Origin: Deltaproteobacteria bacterium
GTDB taxonomy: Bacteria > Desulfobacterota > Desulfarculia > Adiutricales > JAGVGV01
Reading direction: 5' to 3'
Assembly: GCA_020056895.1 (NCBI GenBank)
Contig: JAGVGV010000627.1
Location: 1 to 5,868, forward strand
DNA length: 5,868 bases
The position numbers and the translations under genes are program-made. The notes beneath the pieces are model-generated. The model had not been told where the DNA came from, searched no databases, and worked only from the letters and a program-made list of their open reading frames with translations. This document shows positions 1 through 5,457 of this stretch, piece after piece (position 1 is the first letter of the stretch; every line of letters begins with the position of its first letter).

Positions 1-356
1 GGATGACCGCCATCGGCGAGGCGTATCTTACCCATGGGTTGGCTCAGGAAGCGGAAAAAGCCTTCAAGGTTTCCATTCAGAACAATCCCGAAAACATTTA
101 TGTGTATAACCGCCTGGGCATCGCCTTCCGGCGCCAGAAAAAGTTCGTGGACGCCATTGCCCTGTACATGAAGGCCTTGTCCATCGACCCGGAAGAGGAA
201 AACCTGTATTACAACCTGGCCCGGGCGTACTTGGGCAATGGAGATAAGGACCGGGCGGCCCTGGCCCTGAAAAAAGCCGTCAAGCTGAACCCGGATTTCA
301 AGGAAGCCTCGGACCTTCTGGTCCGGATCGACAAGGGCGCGGCTTCGGAGGATTAA
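1..356 (+). CDS. Tetratricopeptide-repeat protein, C-terminal part (5' end outside window)
   Basis: The visible 117 residues are almost entirely tetratricopeptide repeats, a helix-turn-helix scaffold for protein-protein contacts. Three 34-residue units can be read. The first covers about residues 1-31, ending in NNPEN. The second covers about 32-65 (YNRLGIAF, then KALSIDP). The third covers about 66-99 (YYNLARAYL, then KKAVKLNP). The tail is short and charged and ends with TAA at 354-356. The reading frame is open through the left edge, so the ATG at position 3 is probably an internal methionine and an N-terminal domain may be missing from view. No signal peptide or membrane segment is visible. 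The gene converges on proB and is not part of that operon. Its function and partner cannot be deduced from repeats alone. The coding call is strong; the boundaries of the whole gene are unknown. Confidence 0.85.
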   Translation, partial: MTAIGEAYLTHGLAQEAEKAFKVSIQNNPENIYVYNRLGIAFRRQKKFVDAIALYMKALSIDPEEENLYYNLARAYLGNGDKDRAALALKKAVKLNPDFKEASDLLVRIDKGAASED

Positions 357-370
357 AACGTAGACCTGAT

Positions 371-407
371 CGCCGTTTGACGGCGGGGGCGACCGGCCGG
401 ACGCCCC
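371..407 (+). terminator. Possible weak terminator hairpins after the TPR gene
   Basis: Two adjacent GC-rich stems start 15 bases past the TPR stop codon. One is CGCCGT (371-376) with ACGGCG (380-385) around a 3-base loop. The other is GGGGCG (386-391) with CGCCCC (402-407) around a 10-base loop that contains the palindrome CCGGCCGG. No T-run follows on either strand, so this is not a canonical intrinsic terminator. It may still slow or end transcription in the convergent gap. Confidence 0.25.
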
Positions 408-430
408 TAACGGCCCTTGGAACCCAATCA

Positions 431-449
431 GGAACGGTTCGGACCGTCC
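431..449 (-). terminator. Possible hairpin at the 3' end of the obgE-proB transcript
   Basis: A stem directly abuts the proB stop codon. ACGGT (434-438) pairs with ACCGT (443-447) around a 4-base loop, and GG (431-432) with CC (448-449) extends it past one bulged A. On the minus strand the bases that follow are only mildly T-rich (TGATTGGGTT), so intrinsic termination would be weak. Rho-dependent termination cannot be excluded. Confidence 0.25.
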
Positions 450-1625
450 TCAGGCCCGAAGATCGTCCCCCACCACCATATTGTCCCGATGGATGATTTC
501 GTCCGAATGGCGGTACCCCAACCGCGTTTCGATCTCGCGGGTATGGCAGCCGGCCAGGAGTCTGAGTTCGTCCGAAGAATAATTGGTCAGCCCCACGGCC
601 ACCACCCGGCCTTCCAAGTCCACCACCTGAACGGGATCCCCTTCGGAAAACCGGTCCACCACCTCCACCACGCCCGAAGGCAGCAGGCTTTTTCCTTTTT
701 CCAGCAAGGCCTGGCGGGCGCCTTCGTCCACCACCAGCCGGCCTCGGGGTTTGGCGGTGAAGGCCAGCCAATGCTTGCGGCTTTTCAGGGGTCGGGTCCG
801 GGGCAGGAACAGGGTGCCCAAGGGTTCCCCGGAAAGAATGCGGGTCAGCGGCGCGCTCTGGCTTCCTCCGGCGATGATGGAGGCCACGCCGTGCCGGGCC
901 AGCCGCCGGGCGGCCAGGATTTTGGTGTACATCCCGCCGGCGCCAAGGGACCCTGGAATGCCGCTGGCCATGGATTCTTCGCGTGCGCCCACGTTTTCCA
1001 CCAGCGGGAGGAATCGGGCGTCCGGATTCTGGCGGGGGTCGGCGTCGTACAGACCGTCCAGGTCGGTCAGGTTGATGAACAGGTCGGCCTCGATCAGGCC
1101 GGCCACCAGGCTGCCCAGTGTGTCGTTGTCGCCGAATTTGATTTCCGCTACCACTACCGTGTCGTTTTCGTTGATGATGGGGATGATGTTCCATTCAATG
1201 AGCGTGGTAAGGGTGTTCCGGGAATTGAGATACCGCTGGCGGTTGGCCAGGTCTTCGGCGGTCAGAAGCACCTGGGCCACCTTGTGCCCCCGGCGTTCAA
1301 AAGCCTTTTCCCAGGTCATCATCAGCCCCGCCTGCCCTACGGCGGCGCAGGCCTGTTGCTGCCGGACCGTGGTGGGCCGTTTGGGGAAGCCCATCTTACG
1401 GAATCCGGCGGCGATGGCCCCGGAAGATACCAGAACGACCTCCCGGCCCTGAGCCTTCACGGCGGAAACTTCACCGGCCAGGCGGCCGATGAGGCGGGAA
1501 TCCAAACCATCCGCCGCCGTCAAAACGCCGCTGCCCACCTTGACCACGATCCTGCGGGCCTGGGTCACATACTTCCGTCGGTATCCCGCCAGGTCCATCT
1601 TTCGTTTGCGGCTGTCAGACGTCAT
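450..1625 (-). CDS. proB: Glutamate 5-kinase ProB with C-terminal PUA domain
   Basis: ProB is the cytoplasmic enzyme that phosphorylates L-glutamate with ATP to gamma-glutamyl phosphate, the first and feedback-controlled step of proline synthesis. The 391-residue product has an amino-acid-kinase domain (about 20-270): KVGSGVL at 29-35, VSSGAIAAG at 66-74, NEND at 152-155, FGDNDTLG at 164-171, NLTDLDGLYDADPR at 185-198 and GAGGMYTK at 228-235. A PUA domain (about 285-375) includes VVEVVDRFSEGDPV and LTNYSSDEL. Length and order match full-length family members. I chose the ATG at 1625 rather than an in-frame ATG at 1649 because AGGAGG (1632-1637) lies 6 bases before it. It overlaps the end of obgE by 11 bp, implying translational coupling and co-transcription. 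The usual partner gene, proA, does not follow: the next gene is a convergent TPR gene. Identification is very secure. Confidence 0.96.
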   Translation of the reverse strand: MTSDSRKRKMDLAGYRRKYVTQARRIVVKVGSGVLTAADGLDSRLIGRLAGEVSAVKAQGREVVLVSSGAIAAGFRKMGFPKRPTTVRQQQACAAVGQAGLMMTWEKAFERRGHKVAQVLLTAEDLANRQRYLNSRNTLTTLIEWNIIPIINENDTVVVAEIKFGDNDTLGSLVAGLIEADLFINLTDLDGLYDADPRQNPDARFLPLVENVGAREESMASGIPGSLGAGGMYTKILAARRLARHGVASIIAGGSQSAPLTRILSGEPLGTLFLPRTRPLKSRKHWLAFTAKPRGRLVVDEGARQALLEKGKSLLPSGVVEVVDRFSEGDPVQVVDLEGRVVAVGLTNYSSDELRLLAGCHTREIETRLGYRHSDEIIHRDNMVVGDDLRA

Positions 1626-2667
1626 CGGAATCCTCCTCGTCGTCGGCATCGGCCTCGTCCCCGGCGGGAACGGGCAGAGCCTGGAGCAATCCCCAGAGGG
1701 CGTACTTGAGGTCTTTCAGGCCAAACCCCGTAGCCCCGCTGATGGCGAACACCGGACGGCCTTCCAGAGCCCGGGTCACGGCTTCGTGGGCGGCTTGGCC
1801 GACATCCAGGTCCATCTTGTTCACCGCCACCACCTGGACCTTGGCCAGGAGCCCTTTATCGAAGGCTTCCAATTCGTCGGTGACGGTCCGGTAGTCGGCC
1901 AGAGGGGTTTCGGGATCGATCCGGCCGGCGTCCAGCAGATGGACCAGCACCCGGCACCGCTGAATGTGGCGCAAAAACCGGTGGCCCAAGCCGGCTCCCT
2001 GGCTGGCGCCGGCGATCAGGCCGGGGATATCGGCCAGAACGAAGGACCGGCCTTCGCCCGCGTCCACCACGCCCAGATTGGGAATCAGAGTGGTGAAGGG
2101 ATAATCGGCGATCTTGGGCCGGGCGGCGGAAAGATGGGAGATCAGCGTGGATTTGCCGGCATTGGGCAGCCCCACCAGGCCCACGTCGGCCAAGAGTTTT
2201 AGTTCCAGCCGAAGCCGAAGGGATTCCCCCGGTTCCCCGGGCTGGGCCATCCGAGGCGTCCGATGGGTGGATGAAGTGAAATGGGCGTTGCCCTTGCCCC
2301 CCCGCCCGCCGCGGGCCGCCACGTAGCGGTCGCCCGGCCGGATCAAGTCCCAAAGCACGTCCCCGGTTTCGGCGTCGTGAACCACGGTCCCCGGAGGAAC
2401 GGGAATTTCCACGTCCAACCCCCGGCGGCCTTCCCGGTGGCGGCCTTCACCCGGTCGGCCGTTTTCGGCCTGGAAATGCTGGTTCATATGGAAACGAAAG
2501 AGCGTGTCCTTCTGGGAATCGGCCACCAGCACCACGTCCCCGCCCCGGCCTCCGTCCCCGCCATCCGGGCCGCCCTTGGGAACGAATTTTTCGCGCCGAA
2601 AGCTCACCGAACCGGGCCCGCCATGGCCGGATTGTACGTAAATGGTGGCCTGATCCACGAATTTCAT
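1615..2667 (-). CDS. obgE: Obg-family GTPase ObgE/CgtA (50S ribosome assembly)
   Basis: Obg GTPases bind the 50S subunit and link its late assembly to GTP and ppGpp levels. The 350-residue product starts with the Obg fold (about 1-158), showing MKFVDQATIYVQSGHGG and the glycine-rich stretch at 32-44. The G domain follows: G1 GLPNAGKST at 166-174, switch I DYPFTTL at 188-194, G3 DIPG at 213-216, G4 NKMD at 283-286 and G5-like SGATG at 310-314. The last 13 residues are very acidic (DEADADDEEDSDD), as in E. coli ObgE, and there is no Firmicutes-type OCT/TGS extension. The frame stays open upstream to 2874, but the family N-terminus MKFVD places the start at 2667, with AAGG about 5 bases upstream. 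It lies downstream of rplU-rpmA, separated by an intrinsic terminator, and overlaps proB. All key GTPase residues are present. Confidence 0.97.
   Translation of the reverse strand: MKFVDQATIYVQSGHGGPGSVSFRREKFVPKGGPDGGDGGRGGDVVLVADSQKDTLFRFHMNQHFQAENGRPGEGRHREGRRGLDVEIPVPPGTVVHDAETGDVLWDLIRPGDRYVAARGGRGGKGNAHFTSSTHRTPRMAQPGEPGESLRLRLELKLLADVGLVGLPNAGKSTLISHLSAARPKIADYPFTTLIPNLGVVDAGEGRSFVLADIPGLIAGASQGAGLGHRFLRHIQRCRVLVHLLDAGRIDPETPLADYRTVTDELEAFDKGLLAKVQVVAVNKMDLDVGQAAHEAVTRALEGRPVFAISGATGFGLKDLKYALWGLLQALPVPAGDEADADDEEDSDDV
1632..1637 (-). promoter_or_regulatory. Shine-Dalgarno of proB, inside obgE
   Basis: The minus strand reads AGGAGG followed by 6 bases and then ATG at 1625. The site lies in the last codons of obgE (GAG GAG GAT, encoding part of the acidic tail) and fixes the proB start. 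The in-frame ATG at 1649 has no comparable site. Confidence 0.8.
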
Positions 2668-2721
2668 GGGAACCTTATGATCGCGGCGAGGCCGGTGGGT
2701 CTTTCCCCAGGCCGGGGGACC

Positions 2722-2750
2722 ATTCTCCCTCTGGCCCGCCGCCGAATAAA
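2722..2750 (-). promoter_or_regulatory. Weak candidate promoter for obgE-proB
   Basis: On the minus strand, TTTATT (2745-2750) and GAGAAT (2722-2727) are separated by 17 bases, between the rpmA terminator and the obgE start. They match 3 of 6 and 4 of 6 consensus bases. It is listed because the terminator upstream implies that obgE needs either its own promoter or read-through. The sequence match alone is not convincing. Confidence 0.2.
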
Positions 2751-2794
2751 AGGGAAGAACGGATCGATTTCGGGGCGTTAGGCCATGGGCCAAT

Positions 2795-2821
2795 AAAAAA
2801 GGGCGCGGTCCGGCCGCGCCC
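2795..2821 (-). terminator. Intrinsic terminator after rplU-rpmA
   Basis: On the minus strand an 8-bp perfect GC stem, GGGCGCGG (2821-2814) with CCGCGCCC (2808-2801), closes a 5-base loop. It is followed directly by six T residues (2800-2795) and then ATTG. This is a textbook rho-independent terminator. It lies 112 bases past the rpmA stop and 127 bases before the obgE start, so it divides the ribosomal-protein genes from obgE-proB. Confidence 0.9.
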
Positions 2822-2824
2822 CAC

Positions 2825-2839
2825 GGAACGGTCCGTTCC
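2825..2839. repeat. Perfect 7-bp inverted repeat in the rpmA 3' UTR
   Basis: GGAACGG (2825-2831) and CCGTTCC (2833-2839) flank a single base. On the minus-strand transcript the element lies just before the terminator stem. With only one central base it cannot fold as a tight RNA hairpin without opening inner pairs, so a protein-binding palindrome or chance are both possible. A 10-bp palindrome, GGTCCGGACC, lies nearby at 2897-2906. Confidence 0.5.
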
Positions 2840-2933
2840 CGGGAAAGGTCAGTTACAAGGTCGACGTCCCACAATGAGCCGCCGATGTATTCGCTGGGTC
2901 CGGACCGTCATGCGCTGGGCCCGATCCAAAAGG

Positions 2934-3188
2934 TTACACCGCGTAAACGCTGATCTTTTGGCGGTCGCGGTCCAGCCGTTCAAAGGTCACCACGCCGTCG
3001 ATCTTGGCGAACAGGGTGAAATCCCGTCCCACGCCCACGTTGACGCCCGGATGAAAAACCGTGCCGATCTGACGGACCAGGATGCTCCCCGCCGTGACCT
3101 TCTGGCCGGCGAACCGCTTCACGCCCATCCGCTTTCCGGCGGTGTCGCGCCCGTTGCGGCTGCTGCCGCCCGCTTTTTTGTGTGCCAT
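2934..3188 (-). CDS. rpmA: 50S ribosomal protein L27
   Basis: L27 is a small basic protein of the large ribosomal subunit whose N-terminus reaches the peptidyl-transferase centre. The 84-residue product begins MAHKKAGGSSRNGRD and carries the family core GKRMGVKRFAGQ and GSILVRQ, then HPG near residue 47 and GVGRD near residues 52-56. Length is normal for the family. There is no cleavable N-terminal extension before AHKK, as found in Firmicutes L27, which fits a Gram-negative host. The start is supported by AAGGAG 8 bases upstream, which overlaps the rplU stop codon. The gap to rplU is only 12 bases, so the two are surely co-transcribed and probably translationally coupled. A 112-base 3' UTR leads to the terminator at 2795-2821. 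Confidence 0.98.
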   Translation of the reverse strand: MAHKKAGGSSRNGRDTAGKRMGVKRFAGQKVTAGSILVRQIGTVFHPGVNVGVGRDFTLFAKIDGVVTFERLDRDRQKISVYAV

Positions 3189-3200
3189 GAACCTGTCTCC

Positions 3201-3512
3201 TTACGCCTGGATCTCCTGGACCTTGAGGGCGGTGTATGGCTGGCGGTGCCCCTGGGCATGGTGATAGCCCTTGCGCCGCTTCTTTTTGAAAACCAGGATT
3301 TTGCGGCTTTTGTGCTGTTCCACGATCTTGGCCTTGACCACCGCTTCGGCCAGAAGGGGCCGGCCCACCTTGACCGTTTCGCCGTCCGCGACGAGAAGAA
3401 CGTCGGTCAAAGCGATTTCATCGCCGATGTTCCCTTCGAGCTTTTCCACGCGGACTGTCTGCCCCGGTTGGACCCGGTATTGTTTGCCGCCCGTCTTGAT
3501 TACCGCGTACAT
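3201..3512 (-). CDS. rplU: 50S ribosomal protein L21
   Basis: L21 binds 23S rRNA in the large subunit. The 103-residue product has the family N-terminus MYAVIKTGGKQYRV and the conserved basic C-terminal signature at about 67-97, which includes HKSRKILVFKKKRRKGYHH and GHRQPYT. Length equals that of typical bacterial L21. The reading frame stays open upstream to 3923, but the extra residues have no family resemblance. The canonical start at 3512 has GGAGG 9 bases upstream, and the promoter at 3543-3571 puts transcription start only about 24 bases before it. It is first in the rplU-rpmA unit and is transcribed away from the fadR-etfBA block. Confidence 0.98.
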   Translation of the reverse strand: MYAVIKTGGKQYRVQPGQTVRVEKLEGNIGDEIALTDVLLVADGETVKVGRPLLAEAVVKAKIVEQHKSRKILVFKKKRRKGYHHAQGHRQPYTALKVQEIQA

Positions 3513-3542
3513 GCTGACGAACCTCCAATAACGTAAACGCCG

Positions 3543-3571
3543 ACTGTAGCGGCCGTTTTTCAAGATGTCAA
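3543..3571 (-). promoter_or_regulatory. Strong sigma-70-type promoter for rplU-rpmA
   Basis: On the minus strand a perfect -35 TTGACA (3571-3566), a 17-base spacer and a -10 TACAGT (3548-3543) give an expected start near 3536. The leader to the rplU ATG would be about 24 bases. That leaves room for the Shine-Dalgarno but not for a long regulatory RNA leader. Confidence 0.8.
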
Positions 3572-3871
3572 GCCGAAAATGAGGCCCTTGGCCGCCGTTT
3601 ATTTTCGGCCGGCGCCGGTGAAGTATGGCCGGTATTCCGGAACGAGCCGGCATCCGCGAGCGGACGGCCCGCGGCCCGCCCGCGGCGCTCACATATGAAC
3701 AAAACATACCGGATTCATTATACATTTTCAAGCCAATCGAATTCTTTGCGCTCAAGCTGAACCCGTGGCGATGACCGCCCGCGGGGTGAAACCGGCGCAT
3801 TTCCGCACGACGCGGCGGCTCACCGAAGGCCCTCCCGGACGGACCACGTACGGGATTTTGGGAGAATTTTC
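3572..3871. other. Intergenic region between divergent promoters, no gene seen
   Basis: No reading frame here has both a start site and protein-like composition; the frames crossing it are extensions of rplU or fadR. About 3600-3690 is very GC-rich, with the palindrome CCGGCGCCGG near 3608 and two copies of CCCGCGG near 3668 and 3679. From about 3691 to 3755 there is a clear AT-rich island. It contains TATAAT on the minus strand (3722-3717) and, on the + strand, TGAACA (3696-3701), 17 bases, TATACA (3719-3724). These are weak promoter-like matches without a gene close by. Nothing else stands out. Confidence 0.5.
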
Positions 3872-3900
3872 TTGACAGAGGGGAGGGGGTTTGGTACAAG
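3872..3900 (+). promoter_or_regulatory. Sigma-70-type promoter of fadR(-etfBA)
   Basis: TTGACA (3872-3877), a 17-base spacer and TACAAG (3895-3900) place the transcription start near 3907, about 46 bases before the fadR ATG. The spacer is unusually G-rich (runs of 4 and 5 G at 3879-3889). The -35 is perfect and the -10 matches 4 of 6 consensus bases. A dyad operator begins 9 bases after the -10. Confidence 0.75.
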
Positions 3901-3908
3901 CAGACGAT

Positions 3909-3926
3909 TGAATGAATCGTCATTCA
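3909..3926 (+). promoter_or_regulatory. FadR-box-like operator over the fadR transcription start
   Basis: A perfect inverted repeat, TGAATGA (3909-3915), ATCG, TCATTCA (3920-3926). As I recall it, the B. subtilis FadR (YsiA) consensus is TGAATGAMTANTCATTCA; this site agrees at 17 of 18 positions. It overlaps the predicted transcription start of a gene whose product resembles that same regulator, so autorepression with acyl-CoA as inducer is the simplest reading. I did not find a second copy elsewhere in the window. Confidence 0.82.
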
Positions 3927-3952
3927 GTAAGATCGGGGGCGCGACGATTCGC

Positions 3953-4555
3953 ATGAGCCTTAACGCACTCAAACAAAAAAAACCAGAAAAATATCGGGCC
4001 ATCCTCGAAGCCGCCATCCGCGTCTTCGCTCGCAAGGGCTTTTACAACGCCCGGGTGTCTGAAATCGCCCGGGAAGCCGGCGTGGCCGACGGCACCATCT
4101 ACCTATACTTCCAAAACAAGGACGATATCCTCATCAGCTTGTTTGAAGAGGGCATGAAAACCGTTATCGAAACGGTGCGCGAAGCCGTGAGCCGGACCAA
4201 CGATCCTCTGGAAAAACTGCGGTGCTTCGCCCGGGCTCATCTGGCCTTGATCGAAAATGACAAGGACATGGCTGAAGTGATCCAGGTGGAACTGCGGCAG
4301 TCCACCAAGTTCATGAAAGAATATAAAAACGATAAATTTTTCGAATACCTGGACATCATCGGCGAGATTGTCCGCGAAGGCCAGGCCAAGGGCATGATTC
4401 GGGCGGACGTGGAACCGGGCGTGGTCAAACGGGCTCTTTTTGGCGCCCTGGACGAGATGAGCCGCTTCTGGGTGTTGTCATCAAAAAGAAAATACAGTAT
4501 AAACACCGCCGCGGAGCAGATTTCCGAGTTTTTCATCAGAGGCATCGCGGCCTGA
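3953..4555 (+). CDS. fadR: TetR-family fatty-acid degradation regulator, FadR (YsiA)-like
   Basis: This 200-residue protein is a one-domain-plus-ligand-domain TetR repressor. The DNA-binding part covers about 12-60. Its helix-turn-helix (about 33-54) contains VSEIAREAGVADGTIYLYF, followed by NKDDILISLF, nearly identical to what I recall of B. subtilis FadR. VELRQS in the ligand-binding half and FGALDE near residue 155 also fit that protein. B. subtilis FadR is unrelated to the GntR-type FadR of E. coli; it represses beta-oxidation genes and is released by long-chain acyl-CoA. I chose the ATG at 3953 because the longer frame from 3872 would begin inside the promoter. The Shine-Dalgarno is poor: only a G-run about 13 bases upstream, suggesting low expression. 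The operator just upstream and etfBA downstream support the assignment. The TetR family is certain; the FadR role is well supported but inferred. Confidence 0.85.
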   Translation: MSLNALKQKKPEKYRAILEAAIRVFARKGFYNARVSEIAREAGVADGTIYLYFQNKDDILISLFEEGMKTVIETVREAVSRTNDPLEKLRCFARAHLALIENDKDMAEVIQVELRQSTKFMKEYKNDKFFEYLDIIGEIVREGQAKGMIRADVEPGVVKRALFGALDEMSRFWVLSSKRKYSINTAAEQISEFFIRGIAA

Positions 4556-4656
4556 GCCCCCCCGGGGAGCCCTCGACCAGCGAGGCGGCCCCTGGCTTAG
4601 GGGGTCCCGGCGGCGATACCGGCTGGGCGGCCTAGGGAAACCAAAAGGAGGACGTC
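4556..4656 (+). other. fadR-etfB spacer with small GC-rich hairpins
   Basis: The 101 bases hold two 5-bp stems: CCTCG/CGAGG (4571-4575 with 4581-4585) and CCCCT/AGGGG (4589-4593 with 4599-4603). Neither is followed by a T-run. I see no -35/-10 pair and no second FadR box. etfBA is therefore probably expressed at least partly from the fadR promoter. The stems could stabilise or tune the downstream message, but this is speculative. Confidence 0.35.
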
Positions 4657-5430
4657 GTGGAGATCGTCGCTTGTTTGAAGCAGGTTCCGGATACGGAAAC
4701 CCAGATCAAGGTGGGCGCGGACAAGAAGTCCATTGACCGTGCCGACATCAAGTACGTAATGAACCCCTACTGCGAATTTGGGGTTGAAGAAGCCCTTCGG
4801 ATCAAGGAAAAGTGCGGCGGCAGCGTGACCGTGGTCAGCGTTGGCCCCGCCCGCGTGGTGGAAAGCCTCCGGACCGCCCTGGCCATGGGCGCCGACAAGG
4901 CCATTCACGTGGACACCGAAAGCACGGACATCGACCCTCTGACCACGGCCGAGCTTCTGGCCGCGGCCATCAAAGCCATCCCCTGCGACATGGTGTTTTG
5001 CGGTCAGCGGGCCGTGGACAACGACCAGGCTCAGGTGGGCGCGGCGCTGGCCGAACTTCTGGACGTTCCCCACGTGGCTCTGGCCACGAAGGTGGACGTG
5101 GATCAGGCGGCCAAAAAAGTGGTCGTGGTCCGTCCGGTGGAAGGCCAGAACATGTCCTACGAAATGAGCCTGCCGGCCTTGATGACCACGCAGAAGGGGC
5201 TCAACGAACCCCGGTACGCCAGCCTGCCCGGCATCATGAAGGCCAAGAAGAAGCCCCTGGAAAAGAAGGACCCCGCCGGTCTGGGCGTGACCCTGGGCGG
5301 CCGTCTCGAGGTCCTGGAAATCACCCCGCCGCCCCGACGGGCCGCCGGCAAGATCATCCAGGGGGAAACCGTACAGGAAAAAGCCGCCGAACTGGTTCGC
5401 CTGCTGCGCCAGGAAGCCAAGGTCATCTAA
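4657..5430 (+). CDS. etfB: Electron transfer flavoprotein subunit beta
   Basis: EtfB pairs with EtfA to form the soluble flavoprotein that takes electrons from acyl-CoA and related dehydrogenases and passes them to a membrane quinone oxidoreductase. The 257-residue product has the family N-terminus (MEIVACLKQVPDTE), NPYCEFGVEEALRIKE at 36-51, LRTALAMGADKAIHV at 71-85, GQRAVDNDQAQVG at 116-128 (nucleotide-binding region) and the beta-signature region at about 155-178 (RPVEGQ, then SLPALMTT). Length is typical. Translation starts at GTG 4657, backed by AGGAGG (4646-4651) 5 bases before it. The etfA ATG is 27 bases beyond the stop. Coming after a FadR-like regulator, it most likely serves beta-oxidation, but a bifurcating type cannot be excluded by eye. 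Subunit identity is secure; the physiological partner is inferred. Confidence 0.95.
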   Translation: MEIVACLKQVPDTETQIKVGADKKSIDRADIKYVMNPYCEFGVEEALRIKEKCGGSVTVVSVGPARVVESLRTALAMGADKAIHVDTESTDIDPLTTAELLAAAIKAIPCDMVFCGQRAVDNDQAQVGAALAELLDVPHVALATKVDVDQAAKKVVVVRPVEGQNMSYEMSLPALMTTQKGLNEPRYASLPGIMKAKKKPLEKKDPAGLGVTLGGRLEVLEITPPPRRAAGKIIQGETVQEKAAELVRLLRQEAKVI

Positions 5431-5457
5431 GGCCCCGGAAGGAAAGGAGAACGACCC

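Noticed and set aside
431..449. Recurring GGAACGGT near 431 and 2825 as a repeat family
   Set aside because: Only 8 shared bases with differing flanks; chance is likely in sequence of this composition.
298..1194. Second long minus-strand frame rich in Arg, Gly and Pro inside proB
   Set aside because: Out-of-frame shadow of proB with no start site or family motif.
417..1709. Long open frame of 430 codons on the + strand opposite proB
   Set aside because: It is a mirror of high-GC codon bias in proB, its product has low-complexity His/Gly/Pro-rich composition without a recognisable domain, and the opposite strand encodes a complete conserved enzyme.
2668..2874. Extended N-terminus for ObgE
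   Set aside because: The conserved Obg fold starts at MKFVD (2667), and the extension would be read through the terminator hairpin.
2822..2933. tRNA or riboswitch in the gap between rpmA and the terminator
   Set aside because: No T-loop-like GTTCGA sequence, no cloverleaf arms and no riboswitch core motif were found on either strand.
3513..3923. Extended N-terminus for L21 reaching to 3923
   Set aside because: The additional residues do not resemble any L21, they would cross the rplU promoter, and the family start at 3512 has a good Shine-Dalgarno.
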